A stretch of 60,463 bases of DNA from Anabaena azotica FACHB-119 (GTDB lineage Bacteria > Cyanobacteriota > Cyanobacteriia > Cyanobacteriales > Nostocaceae): NCBI RefSeq assembly GCF_014697625.1, contig NZ_JACJSG010000048.1, forward strand, positions 1-60,463. Reading direction: 5' to 3'. The translations under genes and the position numbers were made by a program. The notes below the pieces were generated by a model. That model was not told the DNA's origin and made no database searches. It was given only the letters and a program-made list of their open reading frames with translations. Below are positions 25,103 to 32,226 of this stretch, piece by piece (positions within the stretch are counted from its first letter, which is position 1; every line of letters begins with the position of its first letter).

Positions 25103-25279
25103 ATGGAGAAAAAAGACTTACATATTCGTATATCTTCTAGGCGACACGACAAGCTCAAGTCTTACGCAAAGGACAAGGAAAAAACAGTGACGCAGCTTGT
25201 CGAAGACTGGATTGATAGGCTGCCCAATACCAAAATTGGCGACGAATTGACCCCACTCCCTGATCAACCTATCGATTGA
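25103..25279 (+). CDS. Small ribbon-helix-helix (Arc/CopG-like) protein
   Basis: 58 residues from the ATG at 25103 (a Met at 25091 is also possible). MEKKDLHIRISSRRHDKLKS then VTQLVEDWIDRLP follows the beta-strand, helix, helix pattern of RHH DNA-binding proteins; the strand DLHIRIS would enter the major groove. Such proteins act as dimers in autoregulation or antitoxin roles. It stands between a palindrome and a GC-rich hairpin, possibly cargo of a decayed IS605-like element. No toxin partner seen. Confidence 0.6.
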   Translation: MEKKDLHIRISSRRHDKLKSYAKDKEKTVTQLVEDWIDRLPNTKIGDELTPLPDQPID

Positions 25280-25308
25280 TAATGGTCGGAGGTCAATTCG
25301 TCGCCGAG

Positions 25309-25345
25309 AAAGCCATTCACCCCACGCTCCCCTGATGGGTGAGAC
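25309..25345. repeat. GC-rich hairpin between convergent RHH genes
   Basis: CACCCCACGCTCCCCTGATG pairs with GGGTGAGACGTGGGG. It may end transcription of both convergent genes or be a remnant of an IS200/IS605-type end. No T-run on either side. Confidence 0.45.
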
Positions 25346-25362
25346 GTGGGGCTTCTGTCGGA

Positions 25363-25695
25363 TCAAGCTAAACTCTCGACACTCAGGGGAACCATATCGC
25401 CATTTCTCGTTAATCCTAATAACATAGGTTGTTGGGGTTGGATGAGTTGACCTGTAAGTACACACCGTTCCTCTTGTTGAGCTGTGGCGGCTATACTGGC
25501 TCTAATATCGGCTCGTGAAAATCGCGGTTTCCACTCACCGGATTTTTGCTGCACATAATTCCAGAGGATATCGCGGATAAGTGCTTGATACCCCTGATTG
25601 CCAGCGATTTCTTTGAGTTTCTCTTTCAGTTCTCGCTCTAAACGGATGCTGGTAACTTCCATATCGGTTGTTGGGGTGCGAGCGATTGTATGCAT
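25363..25695 (-). CDS. RHH-type protein with C-terminal domain, 110 residues
   Basis: AGGAG 8 bases ahead of the ATG supports the start. Residues 12-50 (MEVTSIRLERELKEKLKEIA then YQALIRDILWNYV) fit a ribbon-helix-helix DNA-binding domain. The second half (RFSRADIRASIAATAQQEER, CVLTGQLIQPQQPMLLGLT) is not recognised; similar proteins are frequent in cyanobacteria. Convergent with the small RHH gene. Probably a transcriptional regulator. Confidence 0.72.
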   Translation of the reverse strand: MHTIARTPTTDMEVTSIRLERELKEKLKEIAGNQGYQALIRDILWNYVQQKSGEWKPRFSRADIRASIAATAQQEERCVLTGQLIQPQQPMLLGLTRNGDMVPLSVESLA

Positions 25696-26040
25696 GACTT
25701 TTTCTCCTAAAAGTATAGACAGGATAGTAATACAAGTGTAGTATGTTTAAAGAAATGTTCAATAGGTGAAATTTTCTGTGATATCCATTTACCCCATCTC
25801 CATCTCTACTTCCTTGCTTGCAACCAACTGCCGATTTAGTTGGGAATCAGGCTCTGTGGGAGTGGAGTATTTATTTATGGGCAATGGTAGCCGCGATGGT
25901 CTCCGACCAGGCTTTGGCGATCGCAGGCAAATCGCAGAGGGAAATCATGAATTTATTTATGTCAGCATTGATCAACTGAATGCTAAACCACAACTAGATA
26001 CCAGAAGCGGGAGGTACAGACAGAGATATGCTGTACCAAA
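25696..26040. other. Leader region, no sure gene
   Basis: A 92-codon frame starting with GTG at 25766 has no family signal and contains a HIP1 octamer; it could be a leader or not coding. A terminator-like hairpin follows at 26071, implying transcription of this stretch on the plus strand. Confidence 0.35.
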
Positions 26041-26070
26041 ATAAGACCAAAAATCACGGTCTGTTTCTTA

Positions 26071-26106
26071 CCCCCGCTTCACCCAAACCAGAAGCGGGGG
26101 TTTTTT
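26071..26106 (+). terminator. Rho-independent-type terminator just before the HNH gene
   Basis: CCCCCGCTTC and GAAGCGGGGG form a perfect 10-bp stem with a 10-base loop, then six T. The ribosome site AAGGAG begins 4 bases after the T-run, so the hairpin sits in the 5' leader of the HNH operon. A competing pair AGACC ... GGTCT (26044-26062) lies just upstream. Confidence 0.8.
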
Positions 26107-26121
26107 ATTAAGGAGTGAGAT

Positions 26122-26652
26122 GTGGCTATCACAATGCCAGTGTTAGAGCAATCTGTGGTGGTATTTTCGCAAAATTACTTGCCACTGTGTCGAGTCAATA
26201 TTAAACGGGCGATTGTGCTGTTACTAACAAACAAAGCGGAACCATTAGTCGGTTATACAGAAAATGGGTGGCGAGTTCATTCACCCAGCTTGGTAGTTGA
26301 TGTACCAAAACATATTCGCTTGAAGATAGCTTCTATTGAGAGGACATGGAAAGTTCCGCCTGTGAATCGGCGGGAAATCTTGCGACGAGATCATCACAGT
26401 TGCCAATATTGCGGTAGCAAGAAGCGACTGACTTTAGATCACGTAATTCCCCGTTCTAGGGGTGGTTCCCACAGTTGGGATAACGTGGTTGCGGCTTGTG
26501 AGCGATGTAATTCTCGTAAGGGAGACAGAACTCCGGTGGAAGCTGGTATGCAGTTGCGTACTAAACCTAAAGCCCCAATTCACCCAGCCGTTGCTTTTGG
26601 ATTGAATCAAGGCGCTCAGTTTTGGATAGATGTGCAAGCAAACCTGGAATAA
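26122..26652 (+). CDS. HNH endonuclease
   Basis: 176 residues, GTG start with AAGGAG 6 bases upstream. The HNH core is complete: RDHHSCQYCGSKKRLTLDHV (first CxxC and the catalytic His), IPRSRGGSHSWDNVVAACER and CNSRKGDRTP (second CxxC, Asn and His-type region). The zinc-bound CxxC pairs match the McrA/5-methylcytosine-type HNH group common in cyanobacteria. N-terminal ~75 residues are a separate small domain. Sixteen bases separate it from the next gene, so they form an operon. Role could be repair, mobile-element or defence linked; not decidable here. Confidence 0.87.
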   Translation: MAITMPVLEQSVVVFSQNYLPLCRVNIKRAIVLLLTNKAEPLVGYTENGWRVHSPSLVVDVPKHIRLKIASIERTWKVPPVNRREILRRDHHSCQYCGSKKRLTLDHVIPRSRGGSHSWDNVVAACERCNSRKGDRTPVEAGMQLRTKPKAPIHPAVAFGLNQGAQFWIDVQANLE

Positions 26653-26668
26653 CAGGAGAGCATAAGGA

Positions 26669-27058
26669 ATGCTGAAATTAACTTACACGGAAAACAGCTT
26701 TTATTTGGAATGTCTCACCCTGTCTTTAGAGGAATGGGTGACGCAACGAGTAATTTTCTCGCTCAGAGTAGGTCAAAACTTGTGTGTTCAACCTAGTACC
26801 GCTTCCTTTTTGCTCCCCGTAAATTTACCAGGAGTAGAAGCACTGAAGACTGAAGCTAGACGCGCTGACGGTGGCATCATTGACTTAGCTATTTGTGATG
26901 CTGAGTATATGGAAGTCACTTTGCGCGGTTCTTGGCTGTCAGATGGTTCTGAGGAGGCTGATGGTGTGTTTGTGACTACGATGAGCGATCGCACCGAGTT
27001 TTTCCTGCATAAACTCTGGCAAGAAGCCCAATCTTGCGCTTCGGTGATGAGTGAGTGA
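26669..27058 (+). CDS. Conserved hypothetical protein, partner of the HNH gene
   Basis: 129 residues. Start ATG preceded by CAGGAGAGCATAAGGA. No domain recognised: mostly short strands (SFYLECLTLSLEEWVTQRVI, ASFLLPVNLPGVEALK, YMEVTLRGSWLSDGSEEADG) with an acidic middle, no membrane segment. Likely cytosolic. The tight spacing to the HNH gene suggests joint function. Confidence 0.75.
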   Translation: MLKLTYTENSFYLECLTLSLEEWVTQRVIFSLRVGQNLCVQPSTASFLLPVNLPGVEALKTEARRADGGIIDLAICDAEYMEVTLRGSWLSDGSEEADGVFVTTMSDRTEFFLHKLWQEAQSCASVMSE

Positions 27059-27685
27059 GGGTTTGGGTAAGGCTGTAGGGGTATAAGGGTGTAAATTTTC
27101 AAACCCTTACACCCCTGTGTTTCTGGAGAAAAAAGTGTTGCTCCTAGTCCCTACCCAAAATGCTTGCATTAAATATTTTGCCAAGCGATCGCTACTACAT
27201 AGTAATTTACGTCTAATGTGAATTAAAATCTTGTAATTGGCTAGACATTTGTAGGGGCGGGTTAATCAAATATCATCAACAATTAACGATGATCCCGGTG
27301 AACCCGCCCCTACCGAGTCTCATTAGCTCCCGGCATAGGCTATTGTTTGGATAATCAAGGTTTTTCTAATTCAACCTGAGTTCGACCAGCGTTGTTTTGA
27401 CCTCACCCCCAACCCCTCTCCTACGAGGAGAGGGGAGTAAGAGGGTGATTTTTTCGTTTCTCCTCCCTCTCCTCGTAGGAGCGAAAAGTCTCTGGCGAGG
27501 CTTCCTCCGTTCAGAACTTTTCTAGAGAGAGGGAGGTTGGGAGGGAGAGGTTCATCGAACTCACGTTAATTCACATCAGGCGTAATTTTGAATATTCAGG
27601 CATTGCAAAATGAGGATTAAACATTTATCCAACAAAAATTAAGAATACGGTTTAGTTAACTCCTAACTAGCACATTTTCTAACCC
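27059..27685. other. Repeat-rich intergenic region
   Basis: Holds a GC-rich inverted repeat at 27251-27313 and a repeat of CTCTCCTACGAGGAGAGGGG type (27405-27560) flanked by CTGAGTTCGACC (27377) and CGAACTCACG (27556). No gene. Confidence 0.45.
27251..27313. repeat. Inverted-repeat element, GTAGGGGCGGGTT arms
   Basis: GTAGGGGCGGGTT at 27251-27263 and its exact complement AACCCGCCCCTAC at 27301-27313 around a 37-base AT-rich core. A dispersed non-coding repeat. Confidence 0.7.
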
Positions 27686-28951
27686 TTATATAGCAAGTGT
27701 ATTTTTCAAGATAATGTGATTTTTGCCATCAAAACTGATTAAACCTAGTTTCTCTAATCTGCCCATCAATCTTGTGATTGTAACTCTGGTAGTACAGCAG
27801 GCACTAGCAATATCTTCATGTGTCAAACGAACACTTAGGCGAGTTCCTTGTGGTACAGGCTCCCCGATTTCTTGTTGCAAAAGTTGCAATAAACTGTGCA
27901 AACGCTCTTGTACATGAAGCTTTCCACAATTCGCAAGTAAACATTCTGTCTGCTGTAACCTCTGATTAATTTTTTGTAGCAGGCTATGATTTAATGTTAA
28001 TGAAGCGGCTATTTCTGCTTGATCAAAGGATACTACTTCAACATCACACAGAGCTGTTGCTTGGTAAACATCTAATCCAGTCATACTAGAGCCAAAAACC
28101 ATACCAGTTTTAGCCAAGCCTATCAAAACTTCTTCGCCCGTTTCACCGAAGGTGCTGAGTTTGACCACTCCCTGATGAACACACCATATTACTTGTGAGT
28201 CCAGACAAATATCTTCTCCTTTAGAATATTTATGTACAGGACGACCTTGGGTAATGTCACTCTCACTCTGAATAGTGATTGGTTTGGTTTGCTCTTGTTC
28301 TATGATTTTACGCACTAGCCAGTATAGAGATTTTGGTTTACCCTGCTGATTACGGATAACTTTGACTGTCAAGGCTGCATTCCATGACTCACCATGACGT
28401 TGCTGCAAACAAACAACTAACTCTTGTGTTGTATCTGAGTACGATAATTGGTTAAGTTGAGTGCGAAAGTGTTGACGCTCTTGGAGTGGGACAAAGTTAA
28501 TTATAGCTTTGCCCAACAGGAATTGTTTTGAAATATTGAGTAATTTAGCCGCCGCCTCGTTTGCTTGTTGAATTACACCTTCTGCATTAGTTACTAAATA
28601 ACTATCTGGTGCTAAGTCGAATAGATTTTGGTATTTTTCACGTTCTGCTTCTAATAAATTTTGTGTTTGTATTAATTCTTCATTTTGCAGACGCAGTTCT
28701 TCCATTGCTAACTGTGCCATTCTAGCAGAGCTAACTAGTTCTTGAAGAGCTTGCGGCAACAACTCTGGGCTAATCCAAGGCAGTACACTAGCAGTCTGAT
28801 ATAAAGACGCTAAATCTTTGTGCAATGCTTCTGTACGTTCGGTCAATAATTCTAGATTCACTTTAGTTGTTCTTGATGATGAGGTGATAAAGCTTTGTTG
28901 TAGTTCGGGTGGGTCAATAACACTTTTTGATCTAGAAGATTGGTCAAGCAT
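27686..28951 (-). CDS. PAS-domain Crp/Fnr-type transcriptional regulator (copy 2)
   Basis: About 421 residues from the ATG at 28951. Same architecture as the protein at 9281-10456: SLYQTASVLPWISPELLPQA, coiled segment, PAS (NLFDLAPDSYLVTNAEGVIQ), degenerate cyclic-nucleotide barrel (SKGEDICLDSQVIWCVHQGV, FGETGEEVLIGLAKTGMVFG) and winged helix HEDIASACCTTRVTITRLMG with an identical recognition helix. N-terminal ~38 residues are extra. The two share clear identity throughout, so they are paralogues that may recognise the same DNA site. Ligand and targets unknown; single gene. Confidence 0.85.
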   Translation of the reverse strand: MLDQSSRSKSVIDPPELQQSFITSSSRTTKVNLELLTERTEALHKDLASLYQTASVLPWISPELLPQALQELVSSARMAQLAMEELRLQNEELIQTQNLLEAEREKYQNLFDLAPDSYLVTNAEGVIQQANEAAAKLLNISKQFLLGKAIINFVPLQERQHFRTQLNQLSYSDTTQELVVCLQQRHGESWNAALTVKVIRNQQGKPKSLYWLVRKIIEQEQTKPITIQSESDITQGRPVHKYSKGEDICLDSQVIWCVHQGVVKLSTFGETGEEVLIGLAKTGMVFGSSMTGLDVYQATALCDVEVVSFDQAEIAASLTLNHSLLQKINQRLQQTECLLANCGKLHVQERLHSLLQLLQQEIGEPVPQGTRLSVRLTHEDIASACCTTRVTITRLMGRLEKLGLISFDGKNHIILKNTLAI

Positions 28952-29350
28952 TTTCAACAATACTTATTTGATTAAGTGTAATGGAAAAACTTGATTCTAC
29001 TACAATGGTTGTTGAGATTGTTATTTTTAACTTAACATTCTTGGTAAGCTCATAATGAGCAGAGCAATACTCGTCCAAAGATGAAATCGCTCTATGTCTA
29101 ATTCATGTATTGCTAGGTCTATCCTAGTGGCTGCTAATAGCAATACTGTCAGTATTAAGCAGAAAGCATAGTAATCTAATTTTATATTTAGAATTTATTT
29201 TAATTGCAAAATATTTATTATTAATGAATAACATACCTACCAAACCTCAGAGTAATTAATGTAGGGAAGGAGTATAAAGGAGATGACTCAATTTGCTCTT
29301 TCCGCCTTTCAATTAGTAATTGATTAAAGATTATCTAATAGCGAATATAC
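28952..29350. other. Intergenic, AT-rich, nothing recognised
   Basis: About 400 bases with no gene or clear repeat. Probably holds the promoter of the PAS-Crp gene; none could be assigned. Confidence 0.35.
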
Positions 29351-29545
29351 TTATGCTTCAGATAACCAAATCATGGTTTCATAGCCGATTCTATCTATTT
29401 TTGGCTCTAGTTTCATAGGCATTACTACCAGATAAAACCAGTTGTTTGACTCTAGTCGGCAACTTTTGACTATGCCTGTACCACCGATAAATTTTACTTC
29501 TTGACTTTCACTAAACTTAGGTGCTGCCAAAACGCTTGTAACCAT
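29351..29545 (-). CDS. Small conserved-looking protein, 64 residues
   Basis: Contains KFIGGTGIVKSCRLESNNWF and YLVVMPMKLEP, a pattern of short beta strands (SH3-like or PilZ-like barrel possible). Soluble, no signal peptide. Called because of regular amphipathic pattern and ATG start; family not recognised. Confidence 0.5.
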   Translation of the reverse strand: MVTSVLAAPKFSESQEVKFIGGTGIVKSCRLESNNWFYLVVMPMKLEPKIDRIGYETMIWLSEA

Positions 29546-29993
29546 TGTTTTTCACGTATTTGTGTAATACGGGTTATCTAACGTTTTACCTCCTTAACAA
29601 TCAGCTATTGTCCGTCGCTAGGTTCAACATTTTCTCTGTCAGTAGTTTTATCTTCAATTTGTAGACACTATATCTAGGGTCAGTCTTTATACTCTCAACA
29701 ATACAACCAAGAGGTATCTACCAATAGGTAAATAATTGCTACTTGCTGAGAAAATAAACGCTGATAATAAACTGAAAGTAGGCGTAGGTTTGATGTGAGC
29801 CTATTTTTATCCATACTGGACATTAAGCTGATCTAGATTTTTCTGCCAACATCAAAGTTAAAAGATAAATATTTTTGTATCGGTGATAACTAAAAAACTT
29901 TACTTTTAAATCCTCTATAGATAGAGGAAAAATCAAGATAACAAGATGTTATTAATATTTGAATAAGCTGATTTAAGGCTTCTCCTCTTGATA
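29546..29993. other. Intergenic, nothing recognised
   Basis: About 450 bases, AT-rich. No open frame, repeat or terminator could be supported. Confidence 0.35.
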
Positions 29994-30030
29994 TCAAACA
30001 CAAACTCCCAAACCACGTTCAAAAAAGTTA

Positions 30031-30232
30031 GGGACTTCCAGAAAATAAACTATGCAATTTCTCTGCCTCAAGGCAACTGTCTTTCCCCCTGCCTTTCTTC
30101 GGTCATAATCAAACTAACTGTAGGGTGCGTCAGCCCCAATAATTTCGTACACATTCTGTGGATTTTCCACATCTGACGCACCCTACCCCATGTGCCAGTT
30201 GCGTAAGTCCTGTTTTTTTAATTGGAAGTCCC
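30031..30232. mobile_element. MITE inserted in the NRPS relic, with 3-bp target duplication
   Basis: Terminal inverted repeats GGGACTTCCA and TGGAAGTCCC (10 bp, perfect), flanked by TTA on both sides (30028-30030 and 30233-30235). Precise removal rebuilds the NRPS reading frame. A 3-bp TNA target duplication is typical of some IS5-family groups. It carries a second element (30119-30213) inside. Confidence 0.8.
30119..30213 (-). mobile_element. Second MITE nested inside the first
   Basis: Reverse-orientation copy of the repeat at 5638-5731: TGTAGGGTGCGTCAG at one end, GCCAGTTGCGTAAGTCCTGT at the other. It lies within 30031-30232, so it arrived later or was part of that element when it moved. 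Confidence 0.7.
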
Positions 30233-30390
30233 TTATTATGGATTCCTACCTGTTGCAGACCTAGAACTAAAGCAGAGATGTCAGCAATAATTGCTTCGGT
30301 AGGGGTGCGTGGTGCTACCAACTCTTCGTAATGAGTCAGATTATCCTTTGGTACAGGCAGATATCTGCGATCAACCTTGCCATTATATCG

Positions 30391-30672
30391 TGTCCGGTAA
30401 AAGACTTATCATTAAGACTGCAAGGGGGCAGGGGGAGAAAGAGTTTTCACCTTTTTGCACAGATGCACCGAATTACAACTAATTAGGCGGACATGATATT
30501 AGAGGTTAGAGGAAGAGCCTCCAGCAGCATAAAGACTGACGGAAAATCAATGACGCGCAAGCCCCTAGATTCATTTATGGGGATAAGCGTCTAGGCGATC
30601 TTAATCGCCATCCAGTATGGTATAGTTGGTAAAGATTGGCAGTAAGTTTTGTTACCCTCTACTCACCTAGTC
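30391..30672. other. Intergenic, dispersed repeat debris
   Basis: Contains GCGGACATGATATTA, also seen near 9254, and a G-rich GGGGGCAGGGGGAG tract. No gene. Confidence 0.4.
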
Positions 30673-32226
30673 TTAATTGCGAATTACGAATTTACCCAAG
30701 ACACTTAACCCTAACAATAAAGGCGTAAACCAATCGCCCCAACGCACGTATAAAGTTTTTGTCTGGCGGCGGTAGATTGTTTCTGCATGGGTTTCGTAAG
30801 TGTTGTATCCTGATATCCACAAGGTTTTGCCGTGGGGATCAACAAAAGCTGAATATCCTGTATTTGTTGCCCTGACTGACCATTTATCATTCTCAATTGC
30901 CCGCATGATATCTTGGGCGTGATGCTGGAAGGGCATGGGCGAACTGTAATGAGCATCGTTGGAAGAACTGAGAATAAATTGCCCACCTGTAGCAGTTTGA
31001 CGGCGAAATACTTCCGGGAAGGCTGACTCGTAACAAATCCCGACAATTGCTTTACCAAATGGGGTGTCAAAGATTTGATTGGGTAAGCCATGAACTTGAT
31101 GTTCGTCTAGGGGTGACAAACGCTGAATCAAACCGCCAATAATTTCTTCAAAGGGAATATATTCGCCTAAAGGTACTAGCTTGGATTTATCGTAGCGACT
31201 GGTAATTTCACCTTGGCTGTTGACGGTAAATAAGCTGTTTGTATAACTACGTCCTCTTTCACCAAAAGCACCTACCCAAGCAACCACACCCTTTTCTCGC
31301 ACTGCTGAGAGTAGGGGGGTTGTGGGTAAGTCACGCTGGAAAAATGGTAATGCGCCTTCTGGAGTGAGAACTGCATTTACACCTTGATTGACTAATGTTA
31401 AATATCCCTCTGTGTACCCTGTAATGGCAAGTCGCAAGCCTTGGGGAAGGAGTTTAATTTTGTTGGGAATATTGCCCTGAACAATGCCTACTTTTAAGGC
31501 TGTGTCTGGGGGTTGGGCGATGGGGGCATTGTATAAATAAAAGCCTATGAGATGTAGGGTAATTAATAATACGGTGGCTATTGCTAAATATTTACTGATT
31601 AACCCCTGTTTGCGACTTAACCAGCCTTCAGCAATTATACCGTTGATACTGACGATCGCTGCTGTGACCAGATTAGGCCCGGAGATTTGCCCCAGGTGTA
31701 AAATTACTAGGTTGTGTGGCGATTGGGTGTAAGCTAGGGAACTCCACCACAAAGGCCCGGCACTCCACAGGCTTTCTAAGGCACACCAGATAGCGGTAGC
31801 AATGAGGATACGCAACCAGGATTTTTGTTCGGTGAGACGGGTTAAGCAAGCTGCCCAGATGGCAACAAACAAGCCACCGTAGAGGCTAATGAATGACCAA
31901 CAAAAGGTGGCGATCGCCAAACTCGGCCACCAAGGTACACCTAACCAGTCCATAGGATGGATACCAGTAATCCAAAATAGGGCTACGCCGTGGTAGCCGA
32001 TACCCCAGGCTAGGCCGAGTAGGGGAGATGGGGGAGAGTGGGATTTGTTTTTGCGTTTGCGGGAGACTACTAATACCCAGAGGGGGATTAGGGCTATCCA
32101 AGCTAGAAACCAGGCGTTGAAAGGGGCTACGGTTAGCCCCATGAATACGCCGCTAATTAGGGAAATTAGGAGAGGGAGGAGGGAGATTAGCCTCTCTCCC
32201 TGCTGTTTATTCAACTTCTGCGGCAT
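30673..32226 (-). CDS. lnt: Apolipoprotein N-acyltransferase
   Basis: 517 residues from the ATG at 32226 (a GTG precedes it). Five to six N-terminal membrane helices (about 15-225), then the periplasmic nitrilase domain: LKVGIVQGNIPNK, VLTPEGALPFF (Glu), SRYDKSKLVPLGEYIPFE (Lys) and VGICYESAFPE (Cys), the E-K-C triad. A final helix closes the protein. It transfers the third acyl chain onto lipoproteins. Its start overlaps the end of gyrA by 20 bp on the same strand, so the two are probably co-transcribed. Confidence 0.93.
   Translation of the reverse strand: MPQKLNKQQGERLISLLPLLISLISGVFMGLTVAPFNAWFLAWIALIPLWVLVVSRKRKNKSHSPPSPLLGLAWGIGYHGVALFWITGIHPMDWLGVPWWPSLAIATFCWSFISLYGGLFVAIWAACLTRLTEQKSWLRILIATAIWCALESLWSAGPLWWSSLAYTQSPHNLVILHLGQISGPNLVTAAIVSINGIIAEGWLSRKQGLISKYLAIATVLLITLHLIGFYLYNAPIAQPPDTALKVGIVQGNIPNKIKLLPQGLRLAITGYTEGYLTLVNQGVNAVLTPEGALPFFQRDLPTTPLLSAVREKGVVAWVGAFGERGRSYTNSLFTVNSQGEITSRYDKSKLVPLGEYIPFEEIIGGLIQRLSPLDEHQVHGLPNQIFDTPFGKAIVGICYESAFPEVFRRQTATGGQFILSSSNDAHYSSPMPFQHHAQDIMRAIENDKWSVRATNTGYSAFVDPHGKTLWISGYNTYETHAETIYRRQTKTLYVRWGDWFTPLLLGLSVLGKFVIRN

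Larger units (their letters stand above)
29994..30390 (-). pseudogene. Non-ribosomal peptide synthetase fragment, interrupted by a MITE
   Basis: Minus strand reads YNGKVDRRYLPVPKDNLTHY then EELVAPRTPTEAIIADISAL and VLGLQQVGIHN: the A10 lysine motif (NGKVDR) of an adenylation domain and the start of a carrier-protein domain. At VGIHN the frame is broken by an element (30031-30232). On the far side it resumes with NFFERG (carrier motif NFFELGG) and soon stops at 29994. Removing the element and one TTA copy restores ...VGIHNNFFERG.... The rest of the NRPS is gone, so this is a relic of a lost peptide pathway. Confidence 0.8.

Noticed and set aside
25766..26044. 92-codon frame with GTG start
   Set aside because: No family signal, no ribosome site, HIP1 inside; more likely leader or non-coding DNA ahead of the terminator-like hairpin.
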